Shown here: in pieces, positions 28,525-37,225 of the stretch
How the letters are laid out: each line of letters opens with the position of its first letter
How positions within the stretch are numbered: the first letter of the stretch is position 1
Source: an uncultured Bacteroidales bacterium
GTDB lineage: Bacteria; Bacteroidota; Bacteroidia; Bacteroidales; FEN-979
DNA length: 64,000 nt
Assembly: GCA_903926565.1 (NCBI GenBank)
Contig: CAIYJU010000163.1
Coordinates: 1 to 64,000, forward strand
Direction of reading: 5' to 3'
Position numbers and translations under genes: made by a program
The notes under the pieces: model-generated
Told to the model about the DNA's origin: nothing
The model's input: the letters and a program-made list of their open reading frames with translations, nothing else
Databases searched by the model: none

Positions 28525-29292
28525 ATGAAAATCAAATTGTTACTGGCAATATCGGCATTGTTTATTAATTTGGTCTCACAAGCCCAGTTGGCTGTAAACA
28601 CGGATGGCAGCGCACCGGTGACTTCTGCGATGCTCGATGTGAAATCCACCTCCAAAGGATTGCTTGCACCGAGGATGACAGCGGCCCAGCGGGCACTGAT
28701 TGTAAGTCCTGCAGCAGGCCTGACGGTTTATCAAACCGATGCACAGGCAGGGTATTATTTCTATACAGGTGCCTACTGGAAAAAATTAATCAATGTGTTG
28801 TCAACACCTGCCAACCCTCCAACCAACGACCTTTTGACATTTGACGGGACAAACTGGATTGCAAAAAACCTGGTTCTTGGAAATACCGGGGGCAGCCAGC
28901 CTGTCAGCATCGCGAAACCCTATGTTGCGATGAATTATTGCATCGCCTATGCTGGCATTTATCCGGCCAGGAGCGGAATTGACCAATTTCTCGGAGAGGT
29001 GGAACTTGTCGGATTTGCTTTTCCTCCGAAGTATTTTTATGCGTGCAATGGACAACTCCTGGCAATTTCAGCCAATAGTGCCCTGTTTTCATTGCTTGGC
29101 ACCTACTATGGCGGAAATGGAGCCACTACCTTTGCCCTGCCTGATTTGCGGGGACGGGATGCCATAAACCAGGGGCAGGGAAACGGGCTGACACCGCATT
29201 TCATCGGGGAGTCTGGCGGCAGTGAAAACACAACCCTGACTGTTCCGCAAATTCCCATACATTCGCATCCGGTAACTTTCACTGCTAATTGA
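28525..29292 (+). CDS. Secreted tail-collar domain protein, paralogue
   Basis: A 255-residue protein from ATG 28525, chosen because the signal peptide (KIKLLLAISALFINLVSQA) starts there. The frame opens 15 codons earlier without homology. The architecture is the same as the upstream paralogue: [27 protein letters not shown], a GYYFYTGAYWKK strand, then a collar domain with GEVELVGFAFPPKYFYACNGQLLAIS, LFSLLGTYYGGNGATTFALPDLRGR and IPIHSHPV. The two are closest in the N-terminal module and in the PDLRGR core. The stop overlaps the TTG start of the protease gene. A surface fibre or adhesin role is inference. Confidence 0.91.
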   Translation: MKIKLLLAISALFINLVSQAQLAVNTDGSAPVTSAMLDVKSTSKGLLAPRMTAAQRALIVSPAAGLTVYQTDAQAGYYFYTGAYWKKLINVLSTPANPPTNDLLTFDGTNWIAKNLVLGNTGGSQPVSIAKPYVAMNYCIAYAGIYPARSGIDQFLGEVELVGFAFPPKYFYACNGQLLAISANSALFSLLGTYYGGNGATTFALPDLRGRDAINQGQGNGLTPHFIGESGGSENTTLTVPQIPIHSHPVTFTAN

Positions 29293-30983
29293 AAAGACTT
29301 CCCTTAATTGCATTTTTCCTGGTTGAAATTCTCATGAAAACTCATGCGGGCGCCTATAATGCGTTGCCGCATGATACTGTTCGGAACGGAATCCCCGATT
29401 GCAGGGCATATGAAATGATGAATATTGTCCGGCAGAAATTGATGACAGGTGCGACTGTTAAGGTTGCCGTGGTTGATGACGGATTCAGGCTCACACACAA
29501 AACCCTGAAGCGTTTTATCTTCACCAACGAAAAGGAGATTCCCGGGAATTTCCAGGATGATGACAACAATGGGTTTGTTGATGATATCCATGGTTGGGAC
29601 ATTTCCGACAACGACAATAATGTCTCTGTACCTAATGGGAAAGAGAATATCTATTATCACGGAACCTTTATTGCCGGGATCATTGCAGCTGTTTTTGATA
29701 AATGTTACGGAGAGGATGCTTCCCGGTCATTGCAGATCATACCGGTAAAAGTACTCTCCGACCAGGCGCACAGTACCTATCTGGCAGATGGATACAAGGG
29801 AATAAAATATGCCTGTGACATTGGGGCAGACATCATCTGCTGTGCATGGAGTGGCGGACAGTTTTCAGAGGAGGAGAGGTCCATCCTGGACGCTGCGATA
29901 CGCAAAGGAATCATCATCATTGGTTCTACAGGAAACTTTTTTACGGAAAAAGCCGAACCTCCTTCTTCTTTTCCCGGTGTGTTTTGTGTTGCAGCGGTAG
30001 ATTCCATGCTGAGAAAAAGTAAATATTCAAATTTTGGAATGAGAACAGACGTTGTTGCACCGGGTGATTCGGTTTACGGGCCGCATCCGCTGGCCGACAA
30101 TGCCTTTATCCATGAAAACGGCACCTCGCCTGCAGCCGCAATTATTGCAGGTTGTGCAGCGATTTTGCGGGCCGCCAACCCCAAAGCCACGGCATCTGAA
30201 ATCTTTGACGCCCTCAGAAATACGGCCTTGCCGCTTGACAGCCTGAATCTGACCTGGTGCGGTAAACTTGGGGCAGGGTTACCTGATATGGCAAAAGCAT
30301 TCGAATACCTCAAAAATCCTGATTATAAATTATGGTCTTTCTCTCCTTCCGGAACCAAAGGGGAGATGTTTTTCAAAAAAAACAAAAGCCCTCATTCCTG
30401 GGAAATTCATCCGCATGGTGCGTTTAAAGGAGTTCACTTAGCTTCGGGAAGCCCATCGGAAAAGAAGAAAATTAAAATCTTTTCAGGTGATTCGCTATGT
30501 TTTTCAGGTCCGGCCGGAGGCATTTCAAAATGGATTTTTATCCCGGGAAGCAGGTTTAAGGTTGAACTGCAGCCCGAAAGCGGACTTCCAAAGGAGATGA
30601 ACCTGAAATACTATATGGAGACCATAGATTCCACAACCCTTTATTGCCATGATCTCCGGGAAATTAACCAGGATGAAGGATTCGTGGAGGATGGAAGCGG
30701 CAGCGAAAACTATGCGAACAACAGTTCCTGCAAGTGGCAGCTGAATGCTGCAGATAACAGGCGGATCAGGATAGAATTCACCAGTATAGATACCCAGCCG
30801 AATGTAGACTTTATCTGGATATTCGACGGGACATCCACCCTGCCCGAGAACCTCCTTGCGAAATTTTCGGGTACCAGCATGCCTCCTGTCATCACCTCCT
30901 ATACGAACAAGGTGCTGGTATGGTTTTTAACTGATGGGAATTCAACAGGCAAAGGATGGGAGATGAAATTTACTGCTCAATAA
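29289..30983 (+). CDS. Secreted subtilisin-like serine protease (S8) with C-terminal CUB domain
   Basis: A 564-residue protein beginning with TTG that overlaps the preceding stop. The short hydrophobic N-terminus (RLPLIAFFLVEILMKTHA) works as a signal peptide, and an ATG at 29334 would remove it. The catalytic triad is visible: D63 in VAVVDDGF, H124 in YYHGTFIAGI and S280 in ENGTSPAAAIIAG. A CUB domain follows (about 450-564), with IRIEFTSIDTQPNVDFIWIFDG. It probably processes surface or extracellular proteins. Co-expression with two collar proteins suggests it matures or releases them, which is inference. There is no T9SS sorting domain. Confidence 0.9.
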   Translation: MKRLPLIAFFLVEILMKTHAGAYNALPHDTVRNGIPDCRAYEMMNIVRQKLMTGATVKVAVVDDGFRLTHKTLKRFIFTNEKEIPGNFQDDDNNGFVDDIHGWDISDNDNNVSVPNGKENIYYHGTFIAGIIAAVFDKCYGEDASRSLQIIPVKVLSDQAHSTYLADGYKGIKYACDIGADIICCAWSGGQFSEEERSILDAAIRKGIIIIGSTGNFFTEKAEPPSSFPGVFCVAAVDSMLRKSKYSNFGMRTDVVAPGDSVYGPHPLADNAFIHENGTSPAAAIIAGCAAILRAANPKATASEIFDALRNTALPLDSLNLTWCGKLGAGLPDMAKAFEYLKNPDYKLWSFSPSGTKGEMFFKKNKSPHSWEIHPHGAFKGVHLASGSPSEKKKIKIFSGDSLCFSGPAGGISKWIFIPGSRFKVELQPESGLPKEMNLKYYMETIDSTTLYCHDLREINQDEGFVEDGSGSENYANNSSCKWQLNAADNRRIRIEFTSIDTQPNVDFIWIFDGTSTLPENLLAKFSGTSMPPVITSYTNKVLVWFLTDGNSTGKGWEMKFTAQ

Positions 30984-32376
30984 TAATTATTCTGACATTG
31001 GATTTCGTTCCTGTATTGACTTTTAACAAGTAGGTGCCTTCGTCATGGCCTGAGAAATCAATTTCGTCCGAAGGTTTGTGCCGGATGTTAAAATCCTTAT
31101 AAATCATATTCCCCTGTATATCATAAATCTCAATCGACCCTAAATTACGTTTGCTGCTTATCGTAAATTTCCCTGTGTTTGGATTAGGATAAACAAGAAG
31201 GTCGCCTTCACTAGCTATAAGGTCGTTGATTCCGATGGTGGTGTGGAAAAAGAGGTAATTGCTGTCCCCGGAAGCTACTTTGACGCCGGTATAATCATAC
31301 GTTTTATTTGTCGTAGTCTTCAGAAAGTTGTTATCATCGTAGGTGGAGGAAACCTGGTAATAATTCACCCAGGCTGCCCCGTTCCACGTCTGTTGCAGGT
31401 CTCCGGCGAGGTTGTTGCCGGCATCATAGGTATAAAGCGTTTGCTCATAGTTGATCCAGTCGCCCCCGTTCCACATTTGCCTCAATATGCGGGTCAGGTT
31501 ATTTGTGACATCATACATGTACCGGTTTTGGTTTGAATTCACCCAGGTATTGCCAAAGTATGCCTGTGCTGTGTAGGTTATCAGTTTGTTACTGGCATTA
31601 TAGGTTGACACTGCTTTATGTGAATCTATCCATGCTGTGCCAGTCCAAGTCTGGCCCAAAATGTCAGTCCGGTTGTTAAAGGCATCATAGGTGTATAAAG
31701 CTTGACTCGTGTTTCTCCACATGCTGCCATCCCAGTTTTGCCTCAAGTTCTTTGTTTGGTTATGACTGACATCATACGTGTATACATCCTGATATACATT
31801 CACCCAGATGGCGCCATTCCAGGTCTGATGCAAGTTGTTTGTGTGATTGTTGTCATTGTCGTAAGTGTCGGTAATCTGATATGAGTTTTGCCAGGCGGTA
31901 CCATCCCAGGTTTGCTCCTGTTGTGCAGTCTGATTGTTGTTGGCATCATACGTGTAAATGCCCTGGTAGGTGTTCACCCATGCACTATTATCCCAAACCA
32001 TGTCAGTGTATTTTATCCGGTTGTTATTGCCATCGAAGAGATAGATGCTTTTATCGTTGTTCACCCATGCAATTCCATCCCAGAATTGGCCGGTGTAACC
32101 GGTCATGTTATTGCGGGAATCATATGTGATGTTGATGACCTTGTATCCCAGTGCCCATACATTGCCGGTGGTGTCCCATTGCCACGATCGGACACTGTCA
32201 TATATCTGGATTAAATCGCGCCCTGAGAATTTGTCCCTCCTGGCATCTCCGTTTCCTTCACCACGGCCAATAACGGAAGCTGATGATTGATAATGCCGCA
32301 AAGACAGCGGTTGTTTGATTTGTGCAATTGCACTAAATGATATTGCGAGAATTGCAAAAAGTAACATTTTTTTCAT
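30970..32376 (-). CDS. T9SS-secreted repeat protein (W/YD repeats)
   Basis: A 468-residue protein with a signal peptide (KMLLFAILAISFSAIAQ), about eight tandem repeats of 34 residues and a C-terminal T9SS type A sorting domain (LLVYPNPNTGKFTIS... to RIIIIEQ). The repeat consensus is roughly TWNGxxWVNxYQxxYTYDAxNNxT, with invariant Trp and a YDxxNN turn. It resembles but is not equal to RHS/YD repeats of polymorphic toxins, and no toxin or core domain is present. It should be displayed on or released from the cell surface through the type IX system. It converges on the protease gene with a 14-base overlap of 3' ends. Confidence 0.85.
   Translation of the reverse strand: MKKMLLFAILAISFSAIAQIKQPLSLRHYQSSASVIGRGEGNGDARRDKFSGRDLIQIYDSVRSWQWDTTGNVWALGYKVINITYDSRNNMTGYTGQFWDGIAWVNNDKSIYLFDGNNNRIKYTDMVWDNSAWVNTYQGIYTYDANNNQTAQQEQTWDGTAWQNSYQITDTYDNDNNHTNNLHQTWNGAIWVNVYQDVYTYDVSHNQTKNLRQNWDGSMWRNTSQALYTYDAFNNRTDILGQTWTGTAWIDSHKAVSTYNASNKLITYTAQAYFGNTWVNSNQNRYMYDVTNNLTRILRQMWNGGDWINYEQTLYTYDAGNNLAGDLQQTWNGAAWVNYYQVSSTYDDNNFLKTTTNKTYDYTGVKVASGDSNYLFFHTTIGINDLIASEGDLLVYPNPNTGKFTISSKRNLGSIEIYDIQGNMIYKDFNIRHKPSDEIDFSGHDEGTYLLKVNTGTKSNVRIIIIEQ
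31290..32130 (-). repeat. Coding tandem repeats of about 102 bp
   Basis: Inside the T9SS protein gene, units of about 34 codons recur. Each encodes a Trp-x-Asn pair and a YDxxNN turn. The DNA copies have diverged, so the array is old and kept by selection on the protein rather than by recent slippage. Confidence 0.75.
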
Positions 32377-32649
32377 GGTTGTCAGGTTTTACGTTCACCT
32401 ATTGATAAATCATCCCAAAAATGGCCCGGATGCCAGGTCGGTATAAACAGTATAAAAGTACAAATTAAATCAGCATTTTTCCACATTTGGAAATACATTT
32501 TTTTTATTGCATACACAACTATTGACGGTCCTGTTATGCTTGATGGTTGTTTTTTTATTGAGACTTTGTATAAATTAACATTCAGGTATTGATATATTTA
32601 TATATTGTATAAATTTAACGCCAATTAAATCTCTAAAATCAATCGCTTT

Positions 32650-33765
32650 ATGGAGAATCAGAGACTGTCATTTTATGAGGAAGCCAAAGGGAACGGTGTT
32701 TCCCGAAGGGACTTCCTTAAATTTTGTGCGACCATGGCGGCTTTCCTCGGGCTGGAAGCCAGCGGCATTGGCCAGATCGTCAAGGCACTTGAATCAAAAC
32801 CAAGGCTGCCGGTCATCTGGTTTCATTTCCAGGAGTGCACCTGTTGCAGCGAGTCGTTCATCAGGGCATCACATCCGCTTGTTGCCGATATCGTGCTGAA
32901 CAAAATATCGCTCGATTACCAGGAAACCCTGATGGCAGCCTCCGGCGTTCAGGCTGAAGATGCTTATAAGGCTGTGATGGCAAAGTATCCCGGTGAATAT
33001 ATTGTGATGGTAGAAGGATCAATTCCTACTGAGAATGAAGCATATTGTTGTATCGGAGGCCGCAGTGCCCTTCAGATACTGGAAGAGGCTGTAAAGAACT
33101 GCAAAGCCGTGGTTGCCTGGGGCAACTGCGCCTCTGCGGGATGTGTACAGGCTGCCAGCCCCAATCCCACGGGAGCACAGCCGGTTCACAAGGTCATCAG
33201 CGGAAAACCGGTCATCAACGTGCAGGGTTGTCCGCCCATTGCCGATGTAATGGCTGGTGTTGTGGTACATCTGCTTACATTCGACCGGATTCCCCAGCTC
33301 GACGGGTTGGGCAGGCCGAAAGCATTTTATTCACGCAGGGTGCACGATACCTGTTATCGCAGGGCAAACTTCGATGCAGGTTTGTTTGTGGAGTCGTTCG
33401 ACGACGAAGGCGCAAAGCGTGGTTATTGCCTCTATAAAATGGGATGTAAAGGCCCTGTTACCTATAACTCCTGCGGGATCATCAAATGGAATGATGGCGT
33501 CAGCTATCCCATTCAGTCGGGTCACCCGTGCATCGGGTGTTCTGAAGCAGGATTCTGGGACAATGGTCCCTTCTACCAGCATCTGCCGGAAGTGGCAGGC
33601 TTTGGCATCGAGACCACGGCCGACAAGATCGGTCTGGGCCTGGGAATTGCAACGGCGGTCGGAATTGCCGGGCATGCCATTGTCACCAACATACGCAAGC
33701 ATAAAGAGATAACCAATACTGAGCCTGAAGAAGGTTCCAAAATCGAAACCACGAAAGAATCATAG
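32650..33765 (+). CDS. hyaA: [NiFe] hydrogenase small subunit, group 1, six-cysteine (O2-tolerant) type
   Basis: A 371-residue protein with a Tat signal (SRRDFLKFCATMAAFLGL) and a C-terminal membrane anchor (about 330-348). It carries electrons from the active site through three Fe-S clusters to the cytochrome b. The proximal-cluster ligands are C63, C66, C160 and C194, plus two extra cysteines, C65 (ECTCCSESF) and C165 (CASAGC). The extra pair is the mark of the [4Fe-3S] cluster of O2-tolerant membrane-bound enzymes. Medial and distal ligands (SCG, GHPCIGCSE) are present. The gene starts an operon with hyaB two bases after its stop. Confidence 0.96.
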   Translation: MENQRLSFYEEAKGNGVSRRDFLKFCATMAAFLGLEASGIGQIVKALESKPRLPVIWFHFQECTCCSESFIRASHPLVADIVLNKISLDYQETLMAASGVQAEDAYKAVMAKYPGEYIVMVEGSIPTENEAYCCIGGRSALQILEEAVKNCKAVVAWGNCASAGCVQAASPNPTGAQPVHKVISGKPVINVQGCPPIADVMAGVVVHLLTFDRIPQLDGLGRPKAFYSRRVHDTCYRRANFDAGLFVESFDDEGAKRGYCLYKMGCKGPVTYNSCGIIKWNDGVSYPIQSGHPCIGCSEAGFWDNGPFYQHLPEVAGFGIETTADKIGLGLGIATAVGIAGHAIVTNIRKHKEITNTEPEEGSKIETTKES

Positions 33766-33767
33766 CC

Positions 33768-35489
33768 ATGGCAGAAAGAATCGTAATAGATCCCATCACC
33801 CGCATTGAAGGTCACCTGCGGGTTGAAATTGAAGTCACCAACGGTAAAATTACCGATGCCTGGAGTGCAGGCACCATGGTTCGGGGTATTGAGACCATCC
33901 TGAAAGGCCGTGATCCGCGGGATGCATGGGCTTTTGTAGGCCGTGTTTGCGGAGTTTGCACCTCAACCCATTCGCTCACTTCTGTGCGAACCGTGGAGAA
34001 TGCACTCGGCATTTCGGTGCCACCCAACGCAGAGCTCATCAGGAACCTGATGGCCAATGCCTTGTATATCCAGGACCACGTGGTTCATTTTTATCAGCTG
34101 CATGCCCTCGACTGGGTCGATGTGGTTTCAGCGCTTAAGGCCAACCCGGCTGAAGCATCACGGATTGCACAGAGTATCTCCTCCTGGCCCAAAAGCTCGG
34201 TTGGGTATTTCACAGACATCCAGAAAAAGTTTAAAAATTTCGTTGAAAGCGGTCAGCTGGGGATTTTCGCCAATGGTTACTGGGGACACAAAGCCTATAA
34301 ACTTCCGCCGGAAGTGAACCTTATTGCCGTGGCACATTACCTTGAAGCCCTTGAATGGCAAAAGGAACTGGTGAAAGTGCACACTATTTTCGGCGGGAAG
34401 AACCCCCACCCGAACTATCTTGTGGGCGGGGTTCCATGTTCCATCAACATCGAAGAGGCAAACGCTGTTAATGCTGAAAGGCTTGCCTTTGTTGGCAAAC
34501 TATTCGAAGATGCAAAAACGTTCGTGGATCAGGTTTATATTCCTGACCTGGTTGCCATCGCCGGTTTTTATAAGAGTGACTGGGGTGCCATCGGCGGCGG
34601 TCTGACAAACTACCTTTCATTTGGTGATTTCCCATCAAACGGGTACGATAACCCTGAGAGTTTCAAAATGCCACGCGGAGCCATACTGGGCCGTGACCTG
34701 AGTAAAATCCATGAGGTTAAAGCTGACGATCCGGAACAGATCCAGGAGTATGTCAACAACTCATGGTATGAGTATTCCAAAGGCGATAAGACAGGTCTTC
34801 ATCCGTGGGAAGGGGAGACCAAGTTTAACTATACAGGACCCAAACCACCTTATGAGCATCTTGATTTCTCACAGAAATACAGCTGGGTGAAGACTCCCCG
34901 CTGGAAAGGGAATGCAATGGAAGTGGGCCCGTTATCGCGCATGCTTGTGGGCTATGCCTCGGGCCGTGCCGATTATAAGGAGGTGATTGAAAGTACGCTG
35001 AAAGCCCTGGATGTGCCTGTGGCAGCATTGTTCTCCACGCTTGGCCGCACTGCAGCCCGTGGCCTGGAGACCAAACTGGTTTGCGGCTGGGCCCTGGAGT
35101 TTTATCAGCAGCTTCTTGCCAACATCAAAAATGGGGATAGCCGTACCCAGAACAACGCCAAATGGGAGCCTGAAACATGGCCCAAACAGGCAAAAGGCAT
35201 CGGCATGGTGGAAGCTCCCCGTGGCGCTCTTTCGCATTTTATCGTGATTGAGGATAAGAAAATTGCCAACTATCAGCTTGTCGTACCCACAACCTGGAAT
35301 GCTTCTCCACGCGACCTTAAAGGTCAGCGCTCGGCATTTGAAGAGTCGCTCATCGGAACTCCGGTTGCCGACCCGAAAATCCCACTGGAGGTATTGCGAA
35401 CCATCCACTCATTCGACCCTTGCCTGGCCTGTGCCGTGCATTTATACGACGAAAACGGAACCACAATTCATGATCTGAAAACCTATTAG
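33768..35489 (+). CDS. hyaB: [NiFe] hydrogenase large subunit
   Basis: A 573-residue catalytic subunit for H2 oxidation on the periplasmic side. The nickel site is formed by the L1 motif RVCGVCTSTH (C61, C64) and the L2 motif DPCLACAVH (C552, C555, H558). Fifteen residues after H558 form the C-terminal peptide that the endopeptidase HyaD removes once the metal centre is loaded. The mature subunit is carried through Tat as a complex with the small subunit. Length and motifs fit group 1 membrane-bound enzymes. It is tightly linked to hyaA and hyaC. Confidence 0.97.
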   Translation: MAERIVIDPITRIEGHLRVEIEVTNGKITDAWSAGTMVRGIETILKGRDPRDAWAFVGRVCGVCTSTHSLTSVRTVENALGISVPPNAELIRNLMANALYIQDHVVHFYQLHALDWVDVVSALKANPAEASRIAQSISSWPKSSVGYFTDIQKKFKNFVESGQLGIFANGYWGHKAYKLPPEVNLIAVAHYLEALEWQKELVKVHTIFGGKNPHPNYLVGGVPCSINIEEANAVNAERLAFVGKLFEDAKTFVDQVYIPDLVAIAGFYKSDWGAIGGGLTNYLSFGDFPSNGYDNPESFKMPRGAILGRDLSKIHEVKADDPEQIQEYVNNSWYEYSKGDKTGLHPWEGETKFNYTGPKPPYEHLDFSQKYSWVKTPRWKGNAMEVGPLSRMLVGYASGRADYKEVIESTLKALDVPVAALFSTLGRTAARGLETKLVCGWALEFYQQLLANIKNGDSRTQNNAKWEPETWPKQAKGIGMVEAPRGALSHFIVIEDKKIANYQLVVPTTWNASPRDLKGQRSAFEESLIGTPVADPKIPLEVLRTIHSFDPCLACAVHLYDENGTTIHDLKTY

Positions 35490-35491
35490 CC

Positions 35492-36211
35492 ATGAGAAAC
35501 CGATCTGTTCCTTTGCGGGAAGTGCATGTATGGGAGATGCCTGTACGAGTCTACCACTGGATCAATGCGCTGTGTATTGTCGTACTCTGTGCCACCGGTT
35601 ATCTGATCGGCAGCCCGCTCGCCTTTATGAATGGTACCGAAGCCTATTTTAATTATTGGTTCGGAACGGTACGGTTCATTCATTTTGTAAGTGCATTCCT
35701 GTTCTTCTTCAATTTTGTGTTCCGTCTTTACTGGGGTTTCACCGGAAATGAGTTTTCGCGGTGGTACAATTATATCCCGTTAAAGCGTTGCCAGTGGAAG
35801 GAGATGATGGAGGTGATCAAAGTGGATATCCTGCAGCTGACCAATAAAAAAATAGATTCCATCGGTCATAATTCGCTGGCGAGTTTCATCTATTTTATCA
35901 CTTTTCTGATCTTCCTGTTGCAGTGTCTTACCGGTTTTGGAATGTATGCGGCCATGAGCAATGCTTTTTTACCAAAGCTTTTTGCATGGATTGTGCCATT
36001 TCTGGGCGGAGATATGCAGGTACGACAAATCCATCATATCCTGATGTGGGGGTTCATCCTCTTTGCCATGGTGCACATGTACCTGGTGTTTTATCACGAT
36101 TATATTGAGCGGAGAGGGGTAACCTCTTCCATGATCGGAGGATGGAAGTTCATCGAAGAAGATGTGATCGAACGTCACGACAACAGAACGGAGGAGTGCC
36201 CGAAAGATTAA
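35492..36211 (+). CDS. hyaC: Ni/Fe-hydrogenase b-type cytochrome subunit
   Basis: A 239-residue integral membrane protein with four hydrophobic helices (about 22-42, 63-85, 130-152, 185-205) and conserved His residues for two b hemes, including VYHWINA in helix 1, RFIHF before helix 2 and QIHHILMW before helix 4. It anchors the hydrogenase heterodimer and passes electrons to the quinone pool. It starts two bases after hyaB and is followed 19 bases later by the maturation protease. The position and length match HyaC/HupC of uptake hydrogenases. Confidence 0.94.
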   Translation: MRNRSVPLREVHVWEMPVRVYHWINALCIVVLCATGYLIGSPLAFMNGTEAYFNYWFGTVRFIHFVSAFLFFFNFVFRLYWGFTGNEFSRWYNYIPLKRCQWKEMMEVIKVDILQLTNKKIDSIGHNSLASFIYFITFLIFLLQCLTGFGMYAAMSNAFLPKLFAWIVPFLGGDMQVRQIHHILMWGFILFAMVHMYLVFYHDYIERRGVTSSMIGGWKFIEEDVIERHDNRTEECPKD

Positions 36212-36230
36212 CCGCTCAATAAACTGACTT

Positions 36231-36701
36231 TTGACTGATACGCTGAACAGCATCCTGGTGCTCGGGATTGGAAATCTATTGATGAATGATGAAGGCATTG
36301 GCATCCATGTCGTGAACCGGCTGGAGAAAGATGGCGGTATCCCGGGTGTTGACCTCATGGATGGCGGTACCGGTGGATTTCACCTGCTTGGGTTTATCCA
36401 GTCCTATAAAACCATTATCATCGTTGATGCTTCTTTAGACGAACACCCACCGGGGCATGTCCGGGTTTTGCAGCCCCGCTATGCAAGGGATTTCCCAAAA
36501 CAGCTCAGTGCACACGAAATCGGGCTGAAAGACCTGATCGATTCGGCCATCCTGCTGGGAAATATGCCGCAACTTCACCTGATAGCCATATCTGTGAAGG
36601 ATTTCCAGGATATGGGGCTTGAACTATCTGCAGAAGTGGAGGCTTCAATTCCGGTTGCAATCACTTATGTCAAGGATATCGTTTATCGGGTAATCAATTA
36701 A
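36231..36701 (+). CDS. hyaD: Hydrogenase maturation endopeptidase
   Basis: A 156-residue protein starting with TTG, the only start that includes the first strand (SILVLGIGNLLMNDEGIGIHV). The nickel-sensing residues of the HybD/HyaD family are present: Glu in NDEGIG, Asp in MDGGTGG and His in SAHEIGL. It cleaves the C-terminal peptide of the large subunit after nickel insertion. Its last about 95 bases and 20 bases of 3' flank recur in a diverged copy at 48483, beside hypB, which suggests a past duplication or recombination here. Confidence 0.92.
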   Translation: MTDTLNSILVLGIGNLLMNDEGIGIHVVNRLEKDGGIPGVDLMDGGTGGFHLLGFIQSYKTIIIVDASLDEHPPGHVRVLQPRYARDFPKQLSAHEIGLKDLIDSAILLGNMPQLHLIAISVKDFQDMGLELSAEVEASIPVAITYVKDIVYRVIN

Positions 36702-36739
36702 TGTAAAATACAGACATTCAATATATTAAAAAAAGTTCT

Positions 36740-36836
36740 CGCAGATTTTCGCAGATTAGTTTCGCAGATTCACGCAGATTTTTTTAATGTATTTGATACA
36801 GGTTTTATTGTTTTTATTTTCTGCGAAAATCTGCCG
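36740..36836. repeat. CGCAGATT short-repeat element with inverted copy
   Basis: Four CGCAGATT units stand at 36740, 36750, 36763 and 36773. An inverted counterpart (TCTGCGAAAATCTGC) lies at 36820-36834, so the region could fold into a hairpin. It fills the gap after hyaD and ends where the T9SS domain remnant begins. It looks like a small intergenic repeat family, though its copy number cannot be seen from one window. Confidence 0.7.
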
Positions 36837-36847
36837 AATTATTTGAC

Positions 36848-37096
36848 TTGCACGTGTACCCGAATCCTGTCAGCAACGTCTGCAATGTGACATTTGCACT
36901 CGATCAGCCTGGCAACGTGAAGCTTACGCTGACCTCACCGATGGGGCAGACAGTTTCCACCCTGATAAACATGCATCTCTTACAAGGTAAACATTCCTTT
37001 CGTTATAACACTTATGCACTTATTCCTGGTTTATACCAATTTTTACTGCAACAGGGAGAAAAGATATCTGTCCGAAAAATCATCCAGGTAAGATAG
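36848..37096 (+). pseudogene. T9SS C-terminal sorting domain remnant
   Basis: An 82-codon frame encoding only a type A sorting domain: it begins with VYPNPVSN and ends with GEKISVRKIIQV. There is no signal peptide or passenger domain. The reading frame runs upstream straight into the CGCAGATT repeat, so the passenger was probably lost by deletion at that repeat. TTG at 36848 is the only nearby start. It is best read as the 3' remnant of a secreted-protein gene. Confidence 0.72.
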
Positions 37097-37131
37097 CCCT
37101 AAAATTTCCGATACTTATTTTTAGAAAATAA

Positions 37132-37162
37132 TTGATTTTCGCTCTTTTATCGCTTATCTTTA
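37132..37162 (+). promoter_or_regulatory. Bacteroidota-type promoter candidate for the LytTR regulator
   Basis: TTG at 37132-37134 and TATCTTTA at 37155-37162 (one mismatch to TAnnTTTG) are 20 bases apart. They lie 63 bases before the ATG at 37226. Confidence 0.45.
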
Positions 37163-37225
37163 TCGGGTTTTTTAAGCCTGATGTACAGGTAGTTTTTCCC
37201 ATTTGGCAACCAACCCGATTCAGTT

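Noticed and set aside
27697-29292. Tail-collar genes considered as part of a prophage
   Set aside because: No capsid, portal, tail tube, integrase or lysis genes are near, and both proteins have Sec signal peptides and a Bacteroidota surface module.
31881-32129. Cys/Arg-rich + strand frame that looks like a small cysteine-rich peptide
   Set aside because: It is the antisense reading of the W/YD repeats. The regular cysteines come from the repeat codons.
31290-32130. Regularly spaced repeats considered as a CRISPR array or satellite
   Set aside because: The units are coding, diverged, of about 102 bases without constant repeat/spacer structure, and keep a protein pattern.
32377-32649. AT-rich region before hyaA searched for a promoter
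   Set aside because: TATATTTA at 32593 resembles a -7 box, but the nearest TTTG is 24 bases upstream and several alternative AT-rich matches exist, so no site is called.
36740-36836. CGCAGATT copies considered as a CRISPR-like array
   Set aside because: The units are 8 bases, spaced 10-13 bases, and partly inverted. There are no spacers and no cas genes.
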